Below are positions 5,780 to 12,598 of a stretch of 14,724 nt of DNA, piece by piece. The stretch covers positions 1 to 14,724 of the forward strand of contig SKTN01000274.1 in the NCBI GenBank assembly GCA_007117945.1. The letters run 5' to 3'. Each line of letters begins with the position of its first letter. Position 1 is the stretch's first letter. Position numbers and translations under genes: made by a program. This stretch comes from Nitriliruptoraceae bacterium (GTDB taxonomy: Bacteria; Actinomycetota; Nitriliruptoria; Nitriliruptorales; Nitriliruptoraceae). The notes beneath the pieces were generated by a model. It did no database searches. It was given only the letters and a program-made list of their open reading frames with translations, and was not told where the DNA came from.

Positions 5780-8700
5780 TTGTCGGCCACCCCCACCGCC
5801 GCACCTGCGCGCGTGCTCGTCGTGCTCGTCGCGCACGACGGCCTGCCGTGGCTGGGCCGCACCCTGGATGCCCTCGCGGCGCAGTCCCACCCCGACCTCG
5901 ATGTGGTCGCCGTGGACAACGCCAGCTCCGACGGCTCCCGCGAACTGCTGCTCGACCGCCTCGGTGAGGAGCGGGTGCTGGTGGCGGACCGGGACCTCGG
6001 TTTCGGTGGTGCGGTGTCGATGGCCCTGGACGCCCGGCCCGCCGCGAACGCCCCCTACGTGCTCCTGGTGCACGACGATCTCGAGCTGGCACCGGACGCC
6101 GTCGCCGAGCTGGTCGCCGCCATGGAGTCCGATCCCCGGCTGGCGGCCGTGGGCCCCAAGCTGCGCGCCTGGGGTGCCTCGACGGAGCTCCAGGCCGTCG
6201 GCTCGACCATCGACATCACGGGCCGGATGGACACCGGGGTGGACGCCGGTGAGCTCGACCAGGGGCAGCGCGACCAGGAGCGGCGGGCGCTGTTCGTCTC
6301 CACCGCCGGCATGCTCCTCAGGCGCGCCGTGCTCGACGACCTCGGGGGTCTCGACCGGCGCTTCCACGTCTTCCGTGACGACCTCGACCTGTGCTGGCGT
6401 GCCTGGCTCGCAGGCCACGACATCGAGGTGGTACCGAGCGCCACGGGTGAGCACGCCGGCGCCGCAGCCAACTACCTGCGCCTGGGTCAGACGCGCTTCA
6501 TCGGCCCGCGCTACTTCGCCGAGCGCAACACCCTGGCCGCCCTGCTGAAGAACTACGGCGCCGCCCGGCTCCTGCTCGTCGTCCCGCTCTACATCCTGGT
6601 GGGCCTGGCCAAGGTGGTCGGCTTCCTGCTCACGCGTCGCTTCTCCGACGCGTGGCAGACCGTGCGGGCGTGGCTGTGGAACCTCACCCACCTGCTCGAG
6701 ACCCGCCGGTACCGCCGTGCCGTGCAGGCGCAGCGGGTCCGCTCCGATGCGGAGTTGGCGGAGCTGTTCGGGCGGCTCGGTCCCCGGCTGCGTGCCTACG
6801 CCGAGGCGATGGCGACCTGGGTCGCCGGTGGTGATGCCGATCCTGCCCCCGAGCCCTCCCATCATGCCCCGCCGGAGCCGGAAGCACGGTCGGCGACAGC
6901 GCGGGTCGTGGCCCTGGCCCGCCGGCGTCCGGTGCTGCTCACCGGTGGCTTCCTCACGTTGCTGGTGGCCGCCGGGACCTGGCCCCTGCTGCTGCCGGGG
7001 GAGCTGCGTGGCGGGCAGTTGGCACCCTGGCCCGACAGCGCGGCGGCCTTCCTCTCCGATCACCTCGCCAGCTGGCACGAGGCTGCGGCCTTCGGCACCG
7101 CGCTGCCCCCCGCACCGAGCCAGGCGCTCCTCGGGCTCCTGCAGTTCGTGCTGGGCAACTCGGCCTACCTCGCCTCCCGCGCCATGCTGCTGCTGCCCTT
7201 CGTCGTCGCCTGGCTGCTGGCGCTGCGGGCCGCCCAGATCTACAGCGACCGGCGCCCTCCGCGCGTGGTCGCCGCCACGGCCTACGTCCTGTCGCCGCCG
7301 GCCCTGGCCGCCCTGGCCACGGGCCGGGTGTCGGCGTTGGTGGTCTTCGCGGTGCTCCCCGGCCTCGTGGCGGGCCTGATCACCGCCACCCGCAGCAGCG
7401 TCGGGTCCGCGCGCGCCTGGCGGGCGGTGGCGGGTTTCGCGCTCCTCGGCGCCGTCGCCGGTGCCTTCGAGCCGGCGATGCTGCTCGTCCTGCCCGTCAC
7501 GGGTGCGGCCGTCGCGCTGGTGGCGATCGGGCGCGCCGGTGACCTCGCGACACGCACCGCGCTGGGGGCGCGCCTCGGGGTCGCGAGCGCGGCACCCCTG
7601 CTGCTCACCTTGCCGTGGTCCTGGAGGCTGCTCGCCGACGACGGACCGCTGTTCGGGGTCGCCCCGGTCGTCGAGCACGCCGGTGATCCCCTGTGGGCCT
7701 GGTTGCTGCTGTCGCCGGCGCTGTCCGGCTTCCCCGGGGTGCTCGCCGGCGCGGGCTTCCTGCTCGCAGGGCTGCTGGGGCTCGCGCTGGGATGGCGCCG
7801 CAACGAGGGCCTGGTCACGGTGCTGTGGGCAGCGGCGCTGCTCGGCGCCACGGCTGCATGGTGGGTGGATCGCACCGAGTCGGCGGTGTGGGCTGGTACG
7901 CCGCTGTTCGTGACCGTGGCCGCCTTCGCCGGGGCCTTCGCCCTTGCCTTCGCCACGGGAGCGCGCCGGCTGTCCCGCCACGCCTTCGGCTGGCGGCAGG
8001 TGGCGGCGCTCACGACGGTGCTGGGTGTCACGGTCAGCATCGCCGGCGTGGCCTGGGCGCTGGTCCGCGAGCCCTTCGATGCCTACGCCGTCGGGGAGCC
8101 GACCCTGCCCTCCTTCGTGATCGCCGAGGCCGTGGCCGAGGGCCCCTTCCGGGTGCTCGTCCTGGCCGAGGAGGAGGGGCAGGTGCCCTTCGAGGTGGTG
8201 GACGGGCGTGGTGCCACCATGGCCGCCTACGGCCTGCGGCAGCCTCCTGCGGTCGATGGCGACGTCGAGGAGGCGGTCGTCGACCTCCTCGAGGCGCGCG
8301 ACCCCGGTGCCGCTGACCAGTTGGGACGGTGGGGGATCCGGTACCTGATCGTGCCCGACGGTGCCCAGGACCCCGCGCTGACCGCCGCGCTGCTGGGCCA
8401 GGACAGCCTCGAGCCCCGCCCCGTGGCCTCCGGTGAGCTCCACGCGGTCACCAGTTGGCTGCCGCGCGCGGCAGCCGTCACCCCCTCGACGCTGTCCGTG
8501 CTGGAGGACCGTGGCGCCCTGCCGCCCGACGCCGAGGTGGAGGCCCTCGAGGCGCTGGGCAACGGCCGGGCATCGGGGGTCCTCGGGCAGGATGGTGCCG
8601 TCCTCCTCGCCGAGGTGGCGGACGACGAGTGGGAGCTGTCGTCGGATGGCGAACGGGTCGAGTCGGCGAGCGGCTCGCCCGTCACCTTCCCCGAGGTCCC

Positions 8701-8875
8701 CGCGGGTCAACTCGAGCTCCAGCACACCGGCGAGGCTGCCCGGCAGCTCGGCCTCACCGTGCAGCTCGTGCTGGTGCTCCTCATCCTGTCACTGGCCCTT
8801 CGGCCTCCCGGCATGACCCGGCGTCCGCCACGGCCCGCAACCCCCACCCGGGACGGGCAGGAGGAGCGCTCGTGA
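5780..8875 (+). CDS. Large membrane-bound GT2 glycosyltransferase with polytopic domain
   Basis: The 1031-residue protein begins with a cytoplasmic GT-A family 2 domain (about residues 10-250). Visible are VLVVLVAHDGLPWLGRTLDAL, the nucleotide-binding DNASSDGS (46-53), the metal-binding VHDD (97-100), GPKLR (125-129) and the acceptor/base region FRDDLDLCWRAWLAGHD (198-214). A hydrophobic segment at 262-284 and a linker follow, then about ten hydrophobic segments between 385 and 761. A probable extracytoplasmic region (765-988) and a final membrane helix (991-1008) end the protein. It probably transfers a sugar to a lipid-linked or surface acceptor; the sugar is not evident. The start is TTG at 5780, ten bases after GAGGAGGA (5762-5769). 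Its stop overlaps the next start (GTGA). In other actinobacteria, as I recall, similar proteins pair with DUF5719 genes near whiB. Confidence 0.85.
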   Translation: MSATPTAAPARVLVVLVAHDGLPWLGRTLDALAAQSHPDLDVVAVDNASSDGSRELLLDRLGEERVLVADRDLGFGGAVSMALDARPAANAPYVLLVHDDLELAPDAVAELVAAMESDPRLAAVGPKLRAWGASTELQAVGSTIDITGRMDTGVDAGELDQGQRDQERRALFVSTAGMLLRRAVLDDLGGLDRRFHVFRDDLDLCWRAWLAGHDIEVVPSATGEHAGAAANYLRLGQTRFIGPRYFAERNTLAALLKNYGAARLLLVVPLYILVGLAKVVGFLLTRRFSDAWQTVRAWLWNLTHLLETRRYRRAVQAQRVRSDAELAELFGRLGPRLRAYAEAMATWVAGGDADPAPEPSHHAPPEPEARSATARVVALARRRPVLLTGGFLTLLVAAGTWPLLLPGELRGGQLAPWPDSAAAFLSDHLASWHEAAAFGTALPPAPSQALLGLLQFVLGNSAYLASRAMLLLPFVVAWLLALRAAQIYSDRRPPRVVAATAYVLSPPALAALATGRVSALVVFAVLPGLVAGLITATRSSVGSARAWRAVAGFALLGAVAGAFEPAMLLVLPVTGAAVALVAIGRAGDLATRTALGARLGVASAAPLLLTLPWSWRLLADDGPLFGVAPVVEHAGDPLWAWLLLSPALSGFPGVLAGAGFLLAGLLGLALGWRRNEGLVTVLWAAALLGATAAWWVDRTESAVWAGTPLFVTVAAFAGAFALAFATGARRLSRHAFGWRQVAALTTVLGVTVSIAGVAWALVREPFDAYAVGEPTLPSFVIAEAVAEGPFRVLVLAEEEGQVPFEVVDGRGATMAAYGLRQPPAVDGDVEEAVVDLLEARDPGAADQLGRWGIRYLIVPDGAQDPALTAALLGQDSLEPRPVASGELHAVTSWLPRAAAVTPSTLSVLEDRGALPPDAEVEALEALGNGRASGVLGQDGAVLLAEVADDEWELSSDGERVESASGSPVTFPEVPAGQLELQHTGEAARQLGLTVQLVLVLLILSLALRPPGMTRRPPRPATPTRDGQEERS

Positions 8876-10776
8876 ACGCCCCCCGTGCTGCGCTGCCCCT
8901 CGCGCTGCTGTCCGTGGTGCTGGTGTACGTGTTCCTGGTGGACGCGCTCGCCGGGCCCGCGGAGCGGCCCGAACCCGCCATCCCGACCGCCGCGACGATC
9001 GACCCCCGCGGCGGTGCGGTCCTGTGCACCGTGGGTGCCGGGGGCGCCGGCGAGGCGGCTGTCGAGCTGCCGGAGCTCGACGCGGAGCCCGATGAGGACG
9101 CGGACGAGGACCCGGATGCGGATCCTGACGCCGATGCGGACGAGGACCCCGATGCGGATCCTGACGCCGATGCGGACGAGGACCCGGACGCGGACGAGGA
9201 CCCCGATGCGGATCCCGACGCCGATCCCGACGCCGACGGGTCCGGGTCCCTGGACCCCGTAGCCACGCTCATCGCCGCACGCCCGTCCGCGTCGGGCAGC
9301 GCCCCCGCGCAGCTCGAACGGGTGGACCTGGTCGAGGGTGAGCGCTCCAGCACACAGCTGCCCGCGGTCTTCCCCTCGAGCGACGGGCGCACCGACGCCG
9401 TCGCCGCGGAGGAGCCCGCCGCCAGCTGGCTGCGGTGGCGGGACGGCGTGGTCGCGGTCACGCGTGAGTGGCGGATCGAGGAGGTCGCCGACCTGCCTGA
9501 TGCCACGGTCTCGGGCCCCTGCACCACGACCTCCGCCGACACCCACGTGGTACCGGGTATGTCGACGGTGGGGGGCGATGAGGCACGCCTGCGGCTGGCC
9601 AACCCCCACGCCAGCCCGGCCAGCGCGGCGATCAGCTTCGCGACCCCGGGTGACCCCCAGGCACCACTGGTGCTGCAGAACCTCTCCGTGCCACCGGGGT
9701 CGGTCCGGGAAGTCGTGGTCAACGACGCCCTGCCCGAGCGCGCCGACCTCGCCGCCCTGGTGGAGGTGACCTCCGGGCGCCTCGGCGTGGAAGGGCTGCA
9801 GGTGTCCCGCTCGGCGATCGGTGACGTCGACGGGGTCTCGCTGTTGGAGGCCACCACCGCCGCCGCCGAGGACTGGACGGTGCCCTGGATCGTGGAGGAT
9901 GACCGCAGTGCGGGCTGGCTGTGGGTGGTCAACCGCGGTGAGCGCAGCGCCACGGTGGAGCTGACCCTGCACACCGACGATGGTGGTGAGCTCCCCGCCG
10001 GCCTGACCGACGTCGAGGTGCCGGCGGGCGAGCTGCGCCGGGTCGACCTCACGGGCACCCTGCCCGACGAGGTCGACGAGGTGGCGGTGACCGCGCGCTC
10101 CAACGGGGTGCCGATCGTGGTCTCGGGTGCGGTCCGGCGGACCGCTGACGAGCCGGAGAGGACCGGCATCTCGGTCCAGCTCGGCACGGCGCCCGACGAC
10201 CGGTGGGTGGTCTCGGGGACCGCGGGTGAGGACCGGCGGGAACGCCTGCGCCTGATCAACCCGGAGAGCGTCGCCGCGGAGGTGGACATCACCCTCTTCG
10301 ATGGTGTGCGAGCCACCTCGCCGGAGGAACTCCAGGGCCTGGAGGTGCCGCCGGGCGCGACCCGCACCGTGGGGCTGGAGGAGCTCTTCGCACCCACGGC
10401 ACGCTGGTCCGTGTTCGTGACCACCAGTGCCGGTGAGGTGATCGTCGGCCGGGTCGGGTCCGACCGCGGGGACGGGCCGCTCCACCTCGTCGCCGGCGCC
10501 GGTGTGCCCGGCGCGAGCTGGGCGGTGACGGGCAGCGGCCTGCTGCCCGTGGCGCGGCCCGGGCTCGTGACCCAGCTCGGAACCGAGGGACCGCGGGCAC
10601 CGGGTGGCGTGCGCTCGGGGCTGCTCGGTGACGCCGGTGAGCCCGAGCCCGACGGATCCGACGCGCCCGATCCGGACGGATCCGACGGCGACGATGCGCC
10701 GGACGGCTTCGACGGGTCCGACGAACCGGACGGCTCCGACGGCGCCGGCCAGGGCGCACCGCCGTCCGGCGGGTGA
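8872..10776 (+). CDS. DUF5719-like anchored extracytoplasmic protein with Asp-rich repeat
   Basis: The 634-residue protein starts at GTG 8872, five bases after GAGGAG (8861-8866), overlapping the glycosyltransferase stop by 4 bp, so the two are co-translated. Residues 7-27 (ALPLALLSVVLVYVFLVDAL) form a single membrane anchor or uncleaved signal. A highly acidic repeat (about 70-122) follows. The rest is soluble and beta-rich in appearance, with repeated blocks of the type RLRLxNPxxxxAxVxITxF...GxxxxPxGxxRxVxL (for example RLANPHASPASAAISF and RLINPESVAAEVDITLF), typical of DUF5719. The last 40 or so residues are a disordered Asp/Gly/Ser/Pro tail. It has no recognised catalytic motif. Pairing with the glycosyltransferase suggests an envelope role. 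The DUF5719 label rests on the repeat style and genomic position. Confidence 0.7.
   Translation: MNAPRAALPLALLSVVLVYVFLVDALAGPAERPEPAIPTAATIDPRGGAVLCTVGAGGAGEAAVELPELDAEPDEDADEDPDADPDADADEDPDADPDADADEDPDADEDPDADPDADPDADGSGSLDPVATLIAARPSASGSAPAQLERVDLVEGERSSTQLPAVFPSSDGRTDAVAAEEPAASWLRWRDGVVAVTREWRIEEVADLPDATVSGPCTTTSADTHVVPGMSTVGGDEARLRLANPHASPASAAISFATPGDPQAPLVLQNLSVPPGSVREVVVNDALPERADLAALVEVTSGRLGVEGLQVSRSAIGDVDGVSLLEATTAAAEDWTVPWIVEDDRSAGWLWVVNRGERSATVELTLHTDDGGELPAGLTDVEVPAGELRRVDLTGTLPDEVDEVAVTARSNGVPIVVSGAVRRTADEPERTGISVQLGTAPDDRWVVSGTAGEDRRERLRLINPESVAAEVDITLFDGVRATSPEELQGLEVPPGATRTVGLEELFAPTARWSVFVTTSAGEVIVGRVGSDRGDGPLHLVAGAGVPGASWAVTGSGLLPVARPGLVTQLGTEGPRAPGGVRSGLLGDAGEPEPDGSDAPDPDGSDGDDAPDGFDGSDEPDGSDGAGQGAPPSGG
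9100..9237 (+). repeat. In-frame 36-bp tandem repeat coding an Asp/Glu/Pro/Ala stretch
   Basis: The units 9100-9135 and 9136-9171 are 36 bp each and differ at one base; 9172-9237 is a third, expanded and partly scrambled version. Each unit codes for ADEDPDADPDAD, beginning at residue 77 of the DUF5719-like protein. The near-identity shows recent duplication. The product is a strongly negative, proline-spaced segment just outside the membrane anchor. It could be a spacer through the wall or a cation-binding stretch. Confidence 0.9.
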
Positions 10777-10807
10777 TCGTCGGATGCGGGCGTGGGGCAT
10801 CGCCGCG

Positions 10808-11236
10808 CTAGCCCCAGCCGAGCTCCTCGAGCCCGTCGTCGTCGATGCCGAGGTGGTGGGCGAGCTCGTGCACCACCACCTCCCGCACCAGGCTGAGCAG
10901 TTCGAGGCGGGTCCGTGACCGGGCCTCGAGGGGCCGTCGGTAGAGCACCAGCCGGTCGTGGCCGCCGGGCAGCGGTGGCTGGCGGTGGGCGGCCACCTGG
11001 TAGCTGGCGAGGACCACGGACGCCGCACCCGGGCCTGGGGGGTCGGGCGGCGGCGGGACGTCGGCGATCTGCACCTCGACCGCCTGCAGGTGGTCGAGCA
11101 GTGGCGCCGGCAGGCCGCGCAGCGCGTCACCGACCAGCCGGTCGAAGCGTGCCGGTGGAGTGGGGCGGTAGCCGTCCACCGGGCGGCGCCGGGGGTCGGG
11201 TGGCCGGTGCCGGCGGCGGGCGTGACGTTCGTCCAT
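10808..11236 (-). CDS. Small zincin-like metallopeptidase family protein (HExxH)
   Basis: The 142-residue protein carries VVVHELAHHLGIDD (121-133), with His123, Glu124, His127 and Asp133 matching HExxHxxGxxD. This is the minimal zincin fold family (DUF1025/Zincin_1, PF06262) found widely in actinobacteria, including Rv3259 next to whiB2. The natural substrate is unknown. The first 25 residues are Arg-rich and variable. The ATG at 11236 has no Shine-Dalgarno sequence. On the minus strand TAGCCT (plus 11248-11243) lies just six bases before the ATG, which would give a leaderless transcript. The gene runs convergent to the DUF5719 gene with a 31-nt gap (weak stem GATGC/GCATC, 10783-10801) and divergent from DUF3499. 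Confidence 0.88.
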   Translation of the reverse strand: MDERHARRRHRPPDPRRRPVDGYRPTPPARFDRLVGDALRGLPAPLLDHLQAVEVQIADVPPPPDPPGPGAASVVLASYQVAAHRQPPLPGGHDRLVLYRRPLEARSRTRLELLSLVREVVVHELAHHLGIDDDGLEELGWG

Positions 11237-11357
11237 CGGACGAGGCTACCGGCGGAGGGTGGCCTTCCGGCGCCGGACGCACGGCGAGGGCGAGGACGGC
11301 CGGGGGCCCAGGGGCGGTACGGCCGCGGCTGACCTCGACCGGTAGATCACAACATCG

Positions 11358-11385
11358 TCTTACGTACGGCGCAGTTACCCAAGAC
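11358..11385. promoter_or_regulatory. 28-bp imperfect dyad, copy 1
   Basis: TCTTACG, 11 unrelated bases, then TACCCAAGAC. The same two blocks with the same spacing recur at 12103-12130. Read as a dyad, GTCTTACGTA faces the reverse complement GTCTTGGGTA (8 of 10 matching). It lies in the divergent region between the metallopeptidase and DUF3499 genes, about 30 bp before the DUF3499 -35 box. A hairpin, GCCCGC/GCGGGC (11390-11409), sits between it and the promoter. Probably an operator; the regulator is unknown. Confidence 0.45.
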
Positions 11386-11414
11386 CCCGGCCCGCAGCGC
11401 ATCGCGGGCGGTGC

Positions 11415-11444
11415 TTGCCGAACCACACCGTTGTGGTTTAGCGT
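11415..11444 (+). promoter_or_regulatory. Predicted DUF3499 promoter with internal palindromic operator
   Basis: TTGCCG (11415-11420) and TAGCGT (11439-11444) are 18 bp apart. The spacer is almost wholly the palindrome AACCACA-CCGT-TGTGGTT (11421-11438), a classic place for a repressor. Its right half, CCGTTGTGGT, is shared with the sites at 1111 and 5154. Transcription would start at about 11451-11452, on the GTG start codon itself. Confidence 0.5.
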
Positions 11445-11451
11445 GCGCGGC

Positions 11452-11985
11452 GTGGACGACGTCGTGGGCACCTCCGCGTTCGGGCCCGCCGGTGGCGGAG
11501 CCCGTCCCGCCGTGCGGACGCTGACGCCACGACCGTCGAGCCGTGCCGAGGCGACCGAGCGGGTGTGCGACCGTCCGGCCTGCCGGGCCCCGGCGAGCGC
11601 GACGCTGGGCTTCTCCTACGCGGCGCGGGAGGTCGAGTTGGCCCCCCTGGCGGACGATCCTGCGCCACAGACCTACGACCTGTGCACCGTGCACGCGGCC
11701 CGTACCCGCCCGCCCCATGGTTGGGAGCTGCGTGATCGCCGTCCGGATGACGACCGTCATCCGGCTGCGCGACGAACGGTGCCGGCCGACCTCGGCGGCG
11801 ATCGCACCGTGGCGGTGCTCGCTGCTGCGCTGCGTGCGGTGCCGGGTGCCGTCTCCGAGGACGCCACCCCCGCACCCGCCGCTGAGGTCGTCGCCGACCA
11901 TGCCGGCGCACCGGGGCTGCGCCCGGCCCGGCCCGTGCCCGCCGCGACGTCACGGCTGGGCGGGACCGAACGCCGGACGGGCTGA
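11452..11985 (+). CDS. DUF3499 family protein, extended form
   Basis: A 177-residue protein whose core (residues 38-95) is the DUF3499 signature: CDRPACRAPASATLGFSYA, then QTYDLCTVHA, then PPHGWELRD. Cys39, Cys44, Cys78 and His81 look like a zinc site. Function is unknown. In actinobacteria it is typically encoded beside whiB, the small metallopeptidase and phosphomannomutase, as here. The start is uncertain. GTG 11452 has no ribosome site but coincides with the predicted transcription start, suggesting a leaderless message. GTG 11443, 11464 and 11563 (directly before the core) are alternatives. Some 80 Ala/Pro/Arg-rich residues follow the core with no recognised domain, more than I expect for this family, and may be disordered. 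Confidence 0.85.
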   Translation: MDDVVGTSAFGPAGGGARPAVRTLTPRPSSRAEATERVCDRPACRAPASATLGFSYAAREVELAPLADDPAPQTYDLCTVHAARTRPPHGWELRDRRPDDDRHPAARRTVPADLGGDRTVAVLAAALRAVPGAVSEDATPAPAAEVVADHAGAPGLRPARPVPAATSRLGGTERRTG

Positions 11986-12102
11986 CACCGGCCCGGCACC
12001 GTCGCGGGTGCCTCCCGGGACCGCGTGGGCCGCGACCGTGTCCGGTCCGGTCTGCAGCCACCCTGTGCAGCGCCTCCACCGTGGAGCGGTGCTGATGTGG
12101 TT

Positions 12103-12130
12103 TCTTACGGTCCCCCGGAGTACCCAAGAC
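12103..12130. promoter_or_regulatory. 28-bp imperfect dyad, copy 2
   Basis: TCTTACG-N11-TACCCAAGAC, identical in both blocks and in spacing to copy 1 at 11358. The 11 central bases differ (GTCCCCCGGAG here). It lies 56 bp before the DUF6788-like gene, in the 200-nt gap after DUF3499. TGTGGTTT (12096-12103) just before it also occurs at 11432-11439. No convincing -35/-10 pair is seen in the gap, so this motif may itself be part of an unusual promoter or an operator. Confidence 0.45.
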
Positions 12131-12185
12131 GCACGGAGCGGGACCGGGGGACCGTCCTCCACCTCGATGGGAGGGAGCCCGCAGG

Positions 12186-12590
12186 ATGTCCTTGCCCCGA
12201 GCGCTCACACAGCAGATCCGGCGACTCGACGAGTACGAGCTGCGCCGCCTGCTGATCCTGGTGCGCGGGCTGCTGCTCCACCTGGACGGTGTGCCCGAGG
12301 ACGAGCCCGGCCTCCCCGCCAACCTGACCTACCGCCAGGAGGAGGTGCGCTGCGGCAAGCGGGGGTGTACCGCCTGCCCCCACGGGCCGTACTGGTACGC
12401 GTACTGGAAGGAGGGGGGGCGCACCCGCAAGCGCTACATCGGCCGGCACCTGCCCGGCGAACCCATGCCCCCCGTGGTGGCCGACCAGGACGCCGGCCGG
12501 TCGGCGCAGGACGCGCAGGAGCAGGCGGTGCCAACCGCGCGGCGCGCCGCGCACGACGATCCCTCGAACCGGCGGGGCGAGCAGGGCTAG
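12186..12590 (+). CDS. Small DUF6788-like cysteine-motif protein
   Basis: A 134-residue protein of unknown function. Residues 1-38 form a Leu/Arg-rich amphipathic helix region (RRLDEYELRRLLILVRGLLLHLDG). The core at 49-87 reads YRQEEVRCGKRGCTACPHGPYWYAYWKEGGRTRKRYIG, given here in parts: Cys56, Cys61, Cys64 and His66, then GPYWYAYW and the basic RTRKRYIG. This matches the short DUF6788-type module found in many bacterial proteins, which looks like a compact nucleic-acid-binding zinc knuckle (inference). The C-terminus is low complexity. ATG 12186 has GGAGGGAG eight bases upstream. The stop is 8 bp before phosphomannomutase, so they share a transcript. I do not recall this gene at this place in other actinobacterial clusters. 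Confidence 0.75.
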   Translation: MSLPRALTQQIRRLDEYELRRLLILVRGLLLHLDGVPEDEPGLPANLTYRQEEVRCGKRGCTACPHGPYWYAYWKEGGRTRKRYIGRHLPGEPMPPVVADQDAGRSAQDAQEQAVPTARRAAHDDPSNRRGEQG

Positions 12591-12598
12591 GAGCACCG

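Noticed and set aside
5561..8725. A 1054-codon open frame on the minus strand, opposite the glycosyltransferase gene
   Set aside because: It is rich in Gly, Gln, Arg and His with no domain. It mirrors the codon structure of a real plus-strand gene that has clear motifs. Such long antisense frames are common in very GC-rich DNA.
8707..11130. An 807-codon minus-strand frame opposite the DUF5719-like gene
   Set aside because: Its Val/Gly/Arg/Ile repeats are only the reverse reading of the Asp-rich repeat, it overlaps the true metallopeptidase gene in another frame, and it has no family resemblance.
11543..12598. Upstream extension of the phosphomannomutase frame
   Set aside because: It overlaps the DUF3499 and DUF6788-like genes in another frame and has no similarity to mutases; ATG 12599 with AGGAG explains the start.
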